Notes under the pieces: generated by a model
Databases searched by the model: none
What the model saw: the letters and a program-made list of their open reading frames with translations, nothing else
Told to the model about the DNA's origin: nothing
Part shown: positions 33,463 through 40,718 of the stretch, one piece after another
Layout of the letters: every line of letters begins with the position of its first letter
Position numbering within the stretch: position 1 is the stretch's first letter
Translations under genes and position numbers: made by a program
From: a virus
Length of the DNA: 64,000 nucleotides
Virus record (IMG/VR): IMGVR_UViG_3300011113_000123
Location: 62,001-126,000 of that record
Strand: one strand, 5' to 3'

Positions 33463-34012
33463 AACCGATTCTCTGCCCTCGCATCTAGGCGGACATCTCA
33501 ACAAGACGCATAACGATCGTGGTCTTCTCCAGTATCTTATTGGAGAATACAAAATCAAGTCGTTCCTTGACGTAGGTTGTGGTCCTGGTGGTATGGTCGC
33601 GCTCGCGGGAATGCGCGGGCTCGAAGCTGTTGGCATCGACGGCGACTGGGAAGTTCCTAAAGAGCCAGACACGAATATCGTTATCCACGACTTTACCACT
33701 GGTCCTTGCCTTCTGACGAAAGCTCAGTTTGATCTTGGTTGGTCTGTAGAGTTTCTAGAGCATGTCGAAGAGCGATACATGGATAACTACATGGCTGCGT
33801 TCCAGCGATGCAAGTATGTTGTATGCACTGCTGCGCCGCCAGGCTATCCCGGGCATCATCACGTAAACTGTCAGACTGAGGAATACTGGATTAAGAAGTT
33901 CGACAGTTACGGATTCGATTTTGATCTGCAACAGACAGTTACAATCCGCGCAATGTCTACTATGCAAAAGCCGTTCATGCAAACCACAGGAATGTTCTAC
34001 AGGAGACGATAA
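33455..34012 (+). CDS. SAM-dependent methyltransferase (class I)
   Basis: 185 residues. FLDVGCGPGG (37-46) is the S-adenosylmethionine loop, GIDGDWEVP the acidic strand-2 loop, and WSVEFLEHVEERY the post-strand-4 motif. There is no target-recognition domain, so it acts on a small molecule or glycan rather than specific DNA sites. GHHHVNCQTEEYW resembles small-molecule methyltransferases of sugar loci, in keeping with the neighbouring glycosyltransferases. Confidence 0.8.
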   Translation: MSETDSLPSHLGGHLNKTHNDRGLLQYLIGEYKIKSFLDVGCGPGGMVALAGMRGLEAVGIDGDWEVPKEPDTNIVIHDFTTGPCLLTKAQFDLGWSVEFLEHVEERYMDNYMAAFQRCKYVVCTAAPPGYPGHHHVNCQTEEYWIKKFDSYGFDFDLQQTVTIRAMSTMQKPFMQTTGMFYRRR

Positions 34013-34719
34013 TGAACTACAACTCAATGGATGTCGCTTCAATTAGAAGCAAGATTGCGTATGACGAAGGTCTGCGCAATTTCATGTTGCAAGTATATAA
34101 CTACATGACGTTTGCGCTTGCGCTCAGCGGTCTCGTAGCACTCGGTGTATCTATGTCGCCGACGCTCATGGCTGGCATCTGGGGATCGCCGCTCAAGTGG
34201 GTTGTAGTGTTTGCTCCGTTGGCTATGAGCTTGGGCTTCATGTTCATGGTTGACAAGATGTCTTCGGCTACAGCCAGACTATTCCTGTTTGCGTTTGCTG
34301 CTGCGATGGGATTGAGTCTCAGTTCTATCTTTGCCATCTATAAGATGGGTAGCATCATCCATGTGTTCTTTATCTCGGCTGCTACGTTCGGGGCTGCTTC
34401 GTTGTATGGTTACACAACGAAAAAGGACTTGACAAGCATGGGATCATTTTTTATAATGGGAGCTATTGGTATTGCTATCGCAAGCGTGGTTAATCTGTTC
34501 CTACAGAGTTCAGCCTTCGCTTTCGTTATCAGTATCCTTGCTGTTCTTGTGTTCACTGGCTTGACTGCGTATGATACTCAGCAGATCAAGCAAACGTATG
34601 ATGAAACTGAAGGCGACGAGCGACAGAAGGCAGGCGTGATTGGTGCGCTGATGTTGTACATGGACTTTATCAACATCTTCGTCCATCTGCTACAGATCCT
34701 TGGAGATAAGAAAGAATGA
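34012..34719 (+). CDS. Bax inhibitor-1/YccA-family membrane protein
   Basis: 235 residues with seven hydrophobic helices. YNYMTFALALSGLVALGVSM, LFLFAFAAAMGLSLSSIFAI and FTGLTAYDTQQIKQTYDE are the family landmarks (the last with the conserved Asp sensor). Bacterial members leak Ca2+ or modulate FtsH. In a phage it might delay host membrane damage or control proteolysis. A full-consensus promoter lies inside the gene (34429-34457). Confidence 0.9.
   Translation: MNYNSMDVASIRSKIAYDEGLRNFMLQVYNYMTFALALSGLVALGVSMSPTLMAGIWGSPLKWVVVFAPLAMSLGFMFMVDKMSSATARLFLFAFAAAMGLSLSSIFAIYKMGSIIHVFFISAATFGAASLYGYTTKKDLTSMGSFFIMGAIGIAIASVVNLFLQSSAFAFVISILAVLVFTGLTAYDTQQIKQTYDETEGDERQKAGVIGALMLYMDFINIFVHLLQILGDKKE
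34429..34457 (+). promoter_or_regulatory. 12/12 consensus promoter inside a gene
   Basis: TTGACA (34429-34434), 17 nt, TATAAT (34452-34457), embedded in the Bax inhibitor-like coding sequence. It would transcribe the glycosyltransferase block starting at 34716. Confidence 0.6.
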
Positions 34720-35444
34720 TGGAACCTATTCGTATTTTCGTAGGCACCTCCTCTAACAACGAGGACGCCGAAGCTGAAATGGTTCTGGAGTATACGCTCC
34801 GTAAGAACACCACAGTCCCTCTTGATATTACGTGGATGCGTCAGACCCACGACGAGAACAGCATCTGGGGTGGCTGGGAAACTCGTCGTTGGTCGACTCC
34901 GTTCAGCGGATTCCGTTGGGCTATCCCTGAAGCATGTGATTTCACGGGACGAGCTATCTACATGGACGTAGATCAGCTGAACCTGCGCGATATCTCAGAT
35001 CTATTCTGTATTGACCTTGAGGGTCGTCCGATGGCTGCGCGTCGTGGTGCTCGCTTTGGTGGGCACGAGTTTTGTGTTATCCTTATGGACTGCGAGAAGC
35101 TCGGTGACATGCTACAGCCAGCTGCACGAATGAAACGTAATGCAGACGCGCACCATCGTTATATCGGTATGTTCTCAGGAAGCGACTACGTTCTTGATCT
35201 AGATCCGCGTTGGAACTGTCATGATGGAGATGGTCGTGAGATTGCTGATATCTGGCATCTACATTATACCGACATGGCTACGCAACCATGGAAGCCAGCC
35301 TGGTATACGGGCGTTCCATGCGAGCATCCGCGTCAGGACCTAGTTAAGTTGTGGCATGATACGCGAGCAGAAGCTGCTCTGAATGGTTGGGCTCCGCATC
35401 TCAATAATGAAGTTTATGGTGATTACAGGATTATTGGTCGATGA
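34716..35444 (+). CDS. GT8-like glycosyltransferase
   Basis: 242 residues. IRIFVGTSSNNEDAEAEMVL start, FRWAIPEACDFTGRAIYMDV and DQL with the DxD metal motif (DVD), and HDGDGREIADIWHLHYTDMA near the end. This fits a GT-A (GT8-like) sugar transferase using a nucleotide sugar. First of three adjacent sugar-related genes linked by ATGA overlaps. Confidence 0.75.
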   Translation: MMEPIRIFVGTSSNNEDAEAEMVLEYTLRKNTTVPLDITWMRQTHDENSIWGGWETRRWSTPFSGFRWAIPEACDFTGRAIYMDVDQLNLRDISDLFCIDLEGRPMAARRGARFGGHEFCVILMDCEKLGDMLQPAARMKRNADAHHRYIGMFSGSDYVLDLDPRWNCHDGDGREIADIWHLHYTDMATQPWKPAWYTGVPCEHPRQDLVKLWHDTRAEAALNGWAPHLNNEVYGDYRIIGR

Positions 35445-36160
35445 GACTATTTGCTTCATGCGATTCCGTTTATCTTAATCAACACGCTCCCGCGTTGATT
35501 GCTTCGGCTGCATATGCCGAGAACTCTATTCATCTGCATGTGATTCAGCCGAAGCATGAGGACTTTGAATTCCTAGATCATTTGTCTTCACGATACAACA
35601 AGATCGTTGGTTGGCCTCAGAGCGAGTTTACATATTCGACTGCGCCTATGTGGACTGAAGCTAAAGAGAGCGAATCGCGTCGAACTGTGTATGCTACAGA
35701 TCGTTTCCTTTCTGTCATGACGCAAATGATCGCACGACCAGATCAGTATCTTATCATTGATACTGACTGTCTCATCATGAAGCACATCAGCGAAAGTGAT
35801 TTGCATGGTGATGTGGGTCTGTTCCTTCGTGATCCGCTGCCAGGAACTGTTGGATGGGAAGCGCAAGGTACTCGTTGTGCCGCAGGCGCAGTCTATTACT
35901 CTTCGCGTTCTATAGAGTTCGCTCAAGCTGTTGCTAAACGTATTCGTCAGGGTCCGCTCGCATGGTTCCTCGATCAGGTTGCTATCAGCGAAACGTATGC
36001 GGCGATGAAGGATCGTTATAGATATCAATACTTCGACGGAAACTTCATGGATTGGGAGTTCAAGGAAGGAACGACGATCTGGACAGGCAAGGGTCCACGC
36101 AAGTATGATAATCCAACGTATGTGGCTAAGAAGTGTTATTACGACGGGATGATGAGATGA
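35441..36160 (+). CDS. GT-A-type glycosyltransferase-like protein
   Basis: 239 residues. Start MRLFASCDSVYLNQHAPALI, IIDTDCLIMKHI with a DTD metal-type motif at about 107-109, GAVYYSSRSIEFAQAVAKRI and WFLDQVAISETY, the order seen in GT8/GT-A enzymes. Acceptor unknown. Coupled by ATGA to both neighbours. Confidence 0.65.
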   Translation: MRLFASCDSVYLNQHAPALIASAAYAENSIHLHVIQPKHEDFEFLDHLSSRYNKIVGWPQSEFTYSTAPMWTEAKESESRRTVYATDRFLSVMTQMIARPDQYLIIDTDCLIMKHISESDLHGDVGLFLRDPLPGTVGWEAQGTRCAAGAVYYSSRSIEFAQAVAKRIRQGPLAWFLDQVAISETYAAMKDRYRYQYFDGNFMDWEFKEGTTIWTGKGPRKYDNPTYVAKKCYYDGMMR

Positions 36161-37116
36161 GGAAGATTGCGTTTTTGTTTCCACGCCTTGACGTTACTTT
36201 CAAGGAAGGTCATGTTCCCCAAGCGAGAGGACCGATTCCTCCGATTCGTGTTCACTGGCAGAAACTAGCTGATCGCGTTGTAAACGCACATCGCCTTAAA
36301 GGTGATATGGTGCAGTTCATTGAAAAGCCCTTGTGGCAGTTTACTACGGAGTTCGTGGAATCATTAGACGTTGATATCGTATACGTTCCGCATAAGTCAA
36401 CGGACACGTTCCCAGTCTTTAATAAGGAAGTCCGTTATTATATGCAATCAGTGTTCCCTTTCCAGTTCTATATCGACTCGAAGGGGTTCGCTGGTGGCGC
36501 TTCAAGATATCCGTTTGACTTTGATCGGGATCGTGAAGTGCCGCATGGTAGCTTCTATTCTCAGATGATCGCTCGCGCGCTCACGGGAGAAAGTAAGTTC
36601 GATCAGCCATCTAAAAAGAATCTAAGCCTACCCAACGATTTCGTTCTGTATCTGTGTCAGATCCCGCATGATGAGACTATCAAGTATCATTCAAACGTAA
36701 CTGTCGAACAAGCAGTTGAAACAACTTGTAAGGCTACAGAACAGCTAAATATCCCACTATACGTTAAGGGTCATCCAGTCAATCCCATGAGCATGGTCAA
36801 TCTTATGACCATCGCTTCGCGATATAGACACACCAGATGGATTGAGGATGTTAACATTCATGATTTGATCCCTCACGCGCGAGCAGTCGTAGTCGTGAAC
36901 TCTGGAACTGGTATGGAGACGCTACTTCATAAGCGTCCTATTGTTACTTTCGGGCGTTGTGAGTATGATTGTGTGAGTAATCAAGCTACGACTGATAACA
37001 TCGTCGATATCCTCAGGGATCCTAAATTCGACGAGAAAGAAGTACGAGCGTTTTTCGAGTCGTGGTACGAATGGACCTACGACACAAGAAACAGTAAATC
37101 TTTTGAACGACTTTAG
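36157..37116 (+). CDS. capsule-synthesis-like (KpsS/GT-B) protein
   Basis: 319 residues. LCQIPHDETIKYHSNVTVEQ, PLYVKGHPVNPMS, IHDLIPHARAVVVVNSGTGM and ETLLHKRPIVTFG are typical of capsular polysaccharide synthesis GT-B proteins (beta-Kdo transferase-like), including the late SGTGxE donor-binding loop. ATG at 36157 overlaps the previous stop. The likely activity is a glycosyl transfer. Confidence 0.7.
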   Translation: MRKIAFLFPRLDVTFKEGHVPQARGPIPPIRVHWQKLADRVVNAHRLKGDMVQFIEKPLWQFTTEFVESLDVDIVYVPHKSTDTFPVFNKEVRYYMQSVFPFQFYIDSKGFAGGASRYPFDFDRDREVPHGSFYSQMIARALTGESKFDQPSKKNLSLPNDFVLYLCQIPHDETIKYHSNVTVEQAVETTCKATEQLNIPLYVKGHPVNPMSMVNLMTIASRYRHTRWIEDVNIHDLIPHARAVVVVNSGTGMETLLHKRPIVTFGRCEYDCVSNQATTDNIVDILRDPKFDEKEVRAFFESWYEWTYDTRNSKSFERL

Positions 37117-37125
37117 GAGGCTAAC

Positions 37126-37491
37126 ATGGCATATTGGGGATACCATCTTCTTCTAGATTGCGCAGAACTTGACAACGCAGCAATCACGAGCTATGATACT
37201 ATCTACGCTTTCACGAAGCGCCTCGTCAACGATATCGACATGGTTGCTTACGGTGAGCCACAGATCGTAAACTTTGGATCTGGTAATAAGGCTGGATACA
37301 CTCTTGTTCAGCTGATTGAAACATCTAACATCGTTGCTCACTTCGTACCTGATGATGGTATGGGTGGAAACGCAATGTACCTTGACGTTTTCTCTTGTAA
37401 GGAGTATGATGATCAAGTTGTTATCGCTTTGGTCAAGGAATATTTTGGCGCTAAGTATGTTCGTCCGAACTTCTTGACAAGACAAGCGTGA
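37126..37491 (+). CDS. S-adenosylmethionine decarboxylase-like (SpeD)
   Basis: 121 residues. WGYHLLLDCAELD start, YTLVQLIETSNIVAHFVPDD and MYLDVFSCKEYDD match the SpeD fold. By hand alignment with the Thermotoga type, the pyruvoyl-forming Ser (ETSN), the His (VAH) and the Cys (FSCK) are kept, while the Glu and His of the ESH motif are replaced. It may be a polyamine enzyme or a diverged relative. Phages use polyamines for DNA packing. Confidence 0.7.
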   Translation: MAYWGYHLLLDCAELDNAAITSYDTIYAFTKRLVNDIDMVAYGEPQIVNFGSGNKAGYTLVQLIETSNIVAHFVPDDGMGGNAMYLDVFSCKEYDDQVVIALVKEYFGAKYVRPNFLTRQA

Positions 37492-37502
37492 CGCGGTACA
37501 AT
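37474..37502 (+). promoter_or_regulatory. promoter ahead of tRNA-Gly
   Basis: TTGACA (37474-37479), 17 nt, TACAAT (37497-37502), over the end of the speD-like gene. Predicted start about 8 nt before the mature tRNA. Confidence 0.75.
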
Positions 37503-37516
37503 GAACAATAAAGATT

Positions 37517-37591
37517 GCGGGTATAACTCAGAGGTAGAGTGTCAGCCTTCCAAGCTGTTCGTCGCAGGTTCGAATCCTGTTGCCCGCTCCA
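37517..37591 (+). tRNA. tRNA-Gly(TCC)
   Basis: Acceptor GCGGGTA/TGCCCGC, anticodon loop CTTCCAA, T loop TTCGAAT, encoded CCA. Own promoter at 37474. Confidence 0.95.
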
Positions 37592-37617
37592 ACTTTCTTG
37601 ACTGGTGTAAAATCACT

Positions 37618-37695
37618 ATGTCATTGATCCTCTGCAACTGGATGGCTATCTCTGCTGGCATCATGTTGTGGATTTATAATGTTGTCTTCAACTAA
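37618..37695 (+). CDS. 25-residue membrane peptide
   Basis: MSLILCNWMAISAGIMLWIY and NVVFN form one hydrophobic helix. The frame is open upstream through the tRNA, but this ATG is the only sensible start. No ribosome-binding site is obvious. Doubtful but plausible. Confidence 0.35.
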   Translation: MSLILCNWMAISAGIMLWIYNVVFN

Positions 37696-37704
37696 GGAGT
37701 AAAT

Positions 37705-38232
37705 ATGAAGAATACAGTTATTGCGTTCGCTCTGCTGGCTAGCACTGTTGCTGCTAATGCTACAGACATCTCAAGCATTCCTTCGCGTCTGAGCCCTGCC
37801 GCTCCAGTTGCTGCGCTCGTATCTCCGCCTAAGTTTTGGGTCGGCGTCAACGGCGGTGCTTCTGTAACTAATGGTCTCAACTCCGATTCTCCGTGGAACG
37901 TCGGTGCTGTCGCTGGATATAACTTCTTGAGCTTTGGTCCAGTTTCTGTCGGAGCGGAAGCCGCATATGACTACGTCAAGGGTGGTACTCAGGAAGTTGG
38001 TGGCAATGCAGTCGCTTCTGTCGGTATTGGTTTATTCTCACCATATGCTCTCGGCGGCATTGGATATCGTTGGACCGACTTTGGTAACGAGCGTATCTGG
38101 ACTGTTGGTGCGGGTCTGAAGTATTCTATCGCTCGTAATCTCGAGGTTGATACTCGTTATCGTCGTATCGAAAACTGGGATCGCACGAATCATGATGATC
38201 GTGTAACTCTCGGCGTGAACTACAAGTTCTGA
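37705..38232 (+). CDS. outer-membrane beta-barrel protein
   Basis: 175 residues: signal peptide (MKNTVIAFALLASTVAANA), a Pro linker, then eight or so amphipathic strands (FWVGVNGGASVTNG, WNVGAVAGYNFL, PVSVGAEAAYDYV ... RVTLGVNYKF) ending in Phe, the outer-membrane insertion signal. It resembles small OmpA/porin-family barrels of Alphaproteobacteria. It may alter the host surface, for example to block superinfection. Strong AAGGAG. Confidence 0.85.
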   Translation: MKNTVIAFALLASTVAANATDISSIPSRLSPAAPVAALVSPPKFWVGVNGGASVTNGLNSDSPWNVGAVAGYNFLSFGPVSVGAEAAYDYVKGGTQEVGGNAVASVGIGLFSPYALGGIGYRWTDFGNERIWTVGAGLKYSIARNLEVDTRYRRIENWDRTNHDDRVTLGVNYKF

Positions 38233-38351
38233 TGGCACAGGCCGCATATATAATTGCGGCTCTGCTGTTCTTGACGGCTGGGCTTATGCTTTGGATAGCA
38301 TTCGGTCCAGCCGTTTTCCTTTCCTATCTAGCGTATTCGTTCATGTGCTAA
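38232..38351 (+). CDS. 39-residue membrane protein
   Basis: Almost entirely hydrophobic (AAYIIAALLFLTAGLMLWIA, then VFLSYLAYSF), giving one long or two short membrane helices. The ATG overlaps the preceding stop (TGATG) and the stop is one base before the tRNA, so it exactly fills the space. Confidence 0.55.
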   Translation: MAQAAYIIAALLFLTAGLMLWIAFGPAVFLSYLAYSFMC

Positions 38352-38352
38352 T

Positions 38353-38430
38353 GCCCGCGTAGGCCAACTGGTTAGAGTCAAGAGACTTAAAATCTCTAAA
38401 GTGTCGGTTCGAATCCGACCGCGGGTACCA
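38353..38430 (+). tRNA. tRNA-Leu(TAA), short variable arm
   Basis: Acceptor GCCCGCG/CGCGGGT (G1-U72), anticodon stem AGAGA/TCTCT with loop CTTAAAA, T stem GTCGG/CCGAC, encoded CCA. The region between anticodon and T stems is only AAAGT, so the long variable arm normal for bacterial leucine tRNAs is missing. Confidence 0.85.
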
Positions 38431-38475
38431 TAGCTTTGGCTAGACCATAACGGAAGCGTAACAATAGGGGGGCCC

Positions 38476-38504
38476 TTGACAATTATCCCCTTACCCGCTA
38501 GAAT
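38476..38504 (+). promoter_or_regulatory. promoter placing ATG at +1
   Basis: TTGACA (38476-38481), 17 nt, TAGAAT (38499-38504), then six bases before ATG 38511. Confidence 0.75.
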
Positions 38505-38510
38505 CAGTAA

Positions 38511-38732
38511 ATGGATAGCACCCCGCTACCCCCACCCTATAGCTACGCCCTAGCTATAGCTACCCCGTATAAGGATTTTCTTATGGACCTCGAGTCAATC
38601 TACCGCGATTTTCAAGCCCTCGCTTCTGTAGCTGAAAAGGTTACGTTCCTTAAGCAATTAGCTACGCTTAACCTGCCCTACGATATCAATTACGAAGCGC
38701 TCATTTCCGCTTGGGAACGTAACGAAAATTGA
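38511..38732 (+). CDS. hypothetical early protein, 73 aa
   Basis: The first ATG lies exactly at the predicted transcription start. A second in-frame ATG (38583) follows AAGGA and gives a 49-residue product, MDLESIYRDFQALASVAEKV onward. The N-terminal part (PLPPPYSYALAIATPYKD) is of different, Pro/Tyr-rich character with TAGCTA repeats in the DNA. Two products are possible. No family recognised. Confidence 0.6.
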   Translation: MDSTPLPPPYSYALAIATPYKDFLMDLESIYRDFQALASVAEKVTFLKQLATLNLPYDINYEALISAWERNEN

Positions 38733-38787
38733 TACAAAAAAGTTGAAAAAACTCCAAAAAACTTTTCCGAGTAAAATCAGTGACTTA
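38731..38787 (+). repeat. A-rich noncoding repeat, copy 1
   Basis: GATACAAAAAAG, an A-rich run and AAATCAGTGACTTA recur downstream of another small gene at 59878-59924. Here the 3' half of the terminator hairpin found in copy 2 is absent, replaced by a CCTTTGT/ACAAGG hairpin. Confidence 0.6.
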
Positions 38788-38813
38788 GTGCTAACCCTTT
38801 GTTTTTACAAGGC

Positions 38814-38842
38814 TTGACAACCAGCCTGATACCGTATACAAT
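38814..38842 (+). promoter_or_regulatory. sigma70-like promoter
   Basis: TTGACA (38814-38819), 17 nt, TACAAT (38837-38842). A leader with TTAAGGAG leads to the 34-residue gene at 38877. Confidence 0.75.
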
Positions 38843-38876
38843 CATATATGTAAGGTCGAGTTAAGGAGTTCAGCGT

Positions 38877-38981
38877 ATGTCAGCCACCGATATCCTAGTC
38901 GTGTTCAGCCCCCTCCTCGTTCTGGTCACGATCATGTTCATCGGGTTTACCTACGTTCATTACCTCGATAACCGCCCTTGA
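38877..38981 (+). CDS. 34-residue membrane protein
   Basis: Follows TTAAGGAG at good spacing, with its own promoter. MSATDILVVFSPLLVLVTIM and FIGFTYVHYLDNRP give a single membrane helix. The stop codon is within the -35 of the next promoter. No family. Confidence 0.7.
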   Translation: MSATDILVVFSPLLVLVTIMFIGFTYVHYLDNRP

Positions 38982-39006
38982 CAATCTTTCTAGCGCCCGC
39001 TAGAAT
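38978..39006 (+). promoter_or_regulatory. sigma70-like promoter
   Basis: TTGACA (38978-38983), 17 nt, TAGAAT (39001-39006), for the Ala/Lys-rich gene at 39041. Confidence 0.75.
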
Positions 39007-39040
39007 CAATAATGTACCAACTTGTGGAGACCTGTATATC

Positions 39041-39637
39041 ATGGCTATCAAACTCAACCCCGCTAAAGCTCAGTTCGTTATCGATCTGCTCAAGTCTAAC
39101 TCCAACCGCTTCACGCCTGCTCAGCTTCTGTCTGCGACTGGTAACGAGCGTCGCGCTCGCTCCGCTCTCAGCCATGCTCGTATGGCTGGCATTGTGCTCG
39201 AGGCTGTCCGCGACAGCGGTCGTGCAGTGACTGCGTATGTCGCGAACGGATCGCTCCCCTCGCTTCCTGCGAGCGCTGCGAAAGCGTCTCGTGCGAAGTC
39301 CGCTAAGTCTGCGAAGACTGCTCGCGTAGCTGCGACTCCCAAGGTCAAGGCTGCACCTGCGGTCAAGACCAAGCGTGTCGCTAAGGCTAAGGCTGCTCCC
39401 GCCGCTGCTCCCGTCAAGTCTGACGAGGAAGTTGCTGCGATCAAGGCTAAGAATCTCGAGACTATGCGCGAGGTTTCTCAGCGTCACGCCAAGTTCGAGG
39501 ATCGTCTGACCCCCGAGCAGCGCGCGATCCGCAAGGAGTTCTACGCCGAGGAAGAAGCCATCGCTCGTATGGAAGAGCAGGCTGCGTTGCGCGCCAACGC
39601 TCCGTCCTTCCTGTTCAAGGAATCGTATTCCGAGTGA
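39041..39637 (+). CDS. Ala/Lys-rich, histone-H1-like protein
   Basis: 198 residues. N-terminal 65 residues look like a small helical or winged-helix domain (AQFVIDLLKSNSNRFTPAQL, NERRARSALSHARMAGIVLE); a low-complexity Ala/Lys/Ser/Pro linker follows (residues about 75-135); the last 60 residues are acidic-helical (LTPEQRAIRKEFYAEEEAIA). This resembles H1/AlgP-like DNA-binding tails. The gene is richer in GC than its neighbours. A DNA-binding regulator or nucleoid protein is inferred. Confidence 0.6.
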   Translation: MAIKLNPAKAQFVIDLLKSNSNRFTPAQLLSATGNERRARSALSHARMAGIVLEAVRDSGRAVTAYVANGSLPSLPASAAKASRAKSAKSAKTARVAATPKVKAAPAVKTKRVAKAKAAPAAAPVKSDEEVAAIKAKNLETMREVSQRHAKFEDRLTPEQRAIRKEFYAEEEAIARMEEQAALRANAPSFLFKESYSE

Positions 39638-39640
39638 TCG

Positions 39641-39703
39641 CTTGATTTAACAGTACCACGGGCCCTTGACAACCATATCTGCCCGTGGTATCATTAAATC
39701 AAG
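39641..39703 (+). promoter_or_regulatory. promoter inside a 23-nt inverted repeat
   Basis: Left arm 39641-39663 and right arm 39681-39703 pair at 20 of 23 positions. The promoter of the next gene (TTGACA 39666-39671, 17 nt, TATCAT 39689-39694) lies between and within them. It could be an operator, or as RNA a terminator-like hairpin for the upstream gene. Confidence 0.65.
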
Positions 39704-39719
39704 TTCAATGAGGTTCGCT

Positions 39720-40361
39720 ATGATCAAGTTGTCCAAGGCTTCTAAGATGCCTGCCAAGTCCTGGTCGCTGCAAGCTCGCAAGACCTGCCCTGGCTCTATC
39801 GATCCTAACACGAAGCAGCCTGTTGCTGTTTGTGCTGGCTGCTACGCCGCTGAGGGTTTCTATATGATGCCCGACGCGATCGCTGTTCGTGAGCACAATC
39901 GTGAGGATTGGAAGCGGGCTGAGTGGGTCGATGATATGGTCCACGAGCTGCGTCGGCAGAAGTTCTTTCGCTGGTTTGATAGCGGTGACGTATATCATCC
40001 TGCGCTTGCGTTCAAGATCCTTCTCGTGATGCAGAAGACGCCTCACGTGAAGCATTGGCTGCCTACCAAGTCGTACAAGATCCCGCGCATCCGCGCGATC
40101 CTTGAGCGTATGAAGTTGCTGCCTAACGTTTCTGTTCGCTACTCGTCCGACTCTATGACTGGCGAGTACGATGCTGATCACGGCTCGACGGTTATCCCGT
40201 TCGCTGACTCAGTGACCAGCGCGAGCAAGGTGTGTGATGCGTATGAGCGTTCCGGTAAGTGTGGCGACTGTCGCGCATGCTGGAGCAAGGAAGTCAGCGT
40301 CGTAGCGTATCCCGCTCACGGTCGTCGTATGGGTCGTATCGTAAAGGAACTCGCAGCATGA
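39720..40361 (+). CDS. gp88-like Cys-rich protein
   Basis: 213 residues. SWSLQARKTCPGSIDP, CAGCYAAEGFYMM, FFRWFDSGDVYHPALAFKIL, KHWLPTKSYKIPRIRAIL and CGDCRACW fit the phage 'gene product 88' family. The Cys groups could bind a metal or Fe-S cluster; the TIM-barrel-like pattern and Cys recall radical-SAM relatives, but no CxxxCxxC is present. Start at 39720 after GAGG. Function unknown. Confidence 0.75.
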   Translation: MIKLSKASKMPAKSWSLQARKTCPGSIDPNTKQPVAVCAGCYAAEGFYMMPDAIAVREHNREDWKRAEWVDDMVHELRRQKFFRWFDSGDVYHPALAFKILLVMQKTPHVKHWLPTKSYKIPRIRAILERMKLLPNVSVRYSSDSMTGEYDADHGSTVIPFADSVTSASKVCDAYERSGKCGDCRACWSKEVSVVAYPAHGRRMGRIVKELAA

Positions 40362-40561
40362 CTTGGGTCGCAAAGCCTTATCTGAATCGTAACACGGGTA
40401 TGAAAGAGTTCGAAGATGCTCCGTCAGCCGTGAAGTACCTTGAAGACTTCACTGGCTTCAAGATGGACTACGAAATTAATCGCAAGACTAAGGAGAGGTC
40501 CTATGGCTGGGAGCTATGTGGAAAACTCTACAAAAAGATCGAGAAATCCGGTCGCGCGTGA
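40358..40561 (+). CDS. hypothetical protein, 67 aa
   Basis: ATGA overlap with the gp88-like gene and AAAGGA ahead. MTWVAKPYLNRNTGMKEFED and a Lys-rich end (GKLYKKIEKSGRA). No family recognised. Confidence 0.6.
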   Translation: MTWVAKPYLNRNTGMKEFEDAPSAVKYLEDFTGFKMDYEINRKTKERSYGWELCGKLYKKIEKSGRA

Positions 40562-40661
40562 GTTGCGCACGACTAAATATCGCGCTCGTGTAGTACGTTC
40601 GCGAAAGCAGTATAAGCGAAAGGGTCGCGTAGCTCAGCAGGATAGAGCAACAGACTTCTAA
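40503..40661 (+). CDS. small basic phage protein ending in a tRNA
   Basis: 52 residues. AAGGAGAGGTCCT precedes the ATG. SRNPVARELRTTKYRARVVR resembles the small basic 'KNPVAK' proteins common in large phages. The last 13 codons (GRVAQQDRATDF plus stop) are read from the tRNA-Arg gene, so the C-terminus is dictated by tRNA sequence. Confidence 0.6.
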   Translation: MAGSYVENSTKRSRNPVARELRTTKYRARVVRSRKQYKRKGRVAQQDRATDF

Positions 40662-40699
40662 TCTGTGGGTCGAAAGTTCGAATCTTTCCGCGATCACCA
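40623..40699 (+). tRNA. tRNA-Arg(TCT)
   Basis: Acceptor GGTCGCG/CGCGATC, loop CTTCTAA, T arm GAAAG/CTTTC, encoded CCA. The preceding small gene overlaps its 5' half by 39 nt. Confidence 0.95.
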
Positions 40700-40718
40700 C
40701 TTGACAATGGAGACGAAA

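Noticed and set aside
39012-39230. ATG five bases after the promoter at 38978 opening a 72-codon frame.
   Set aside because: It runs out of frame through the clearly coding Ala/Lys-rich gene; the leader with GTGGAG and ATG 39041 is the better start.
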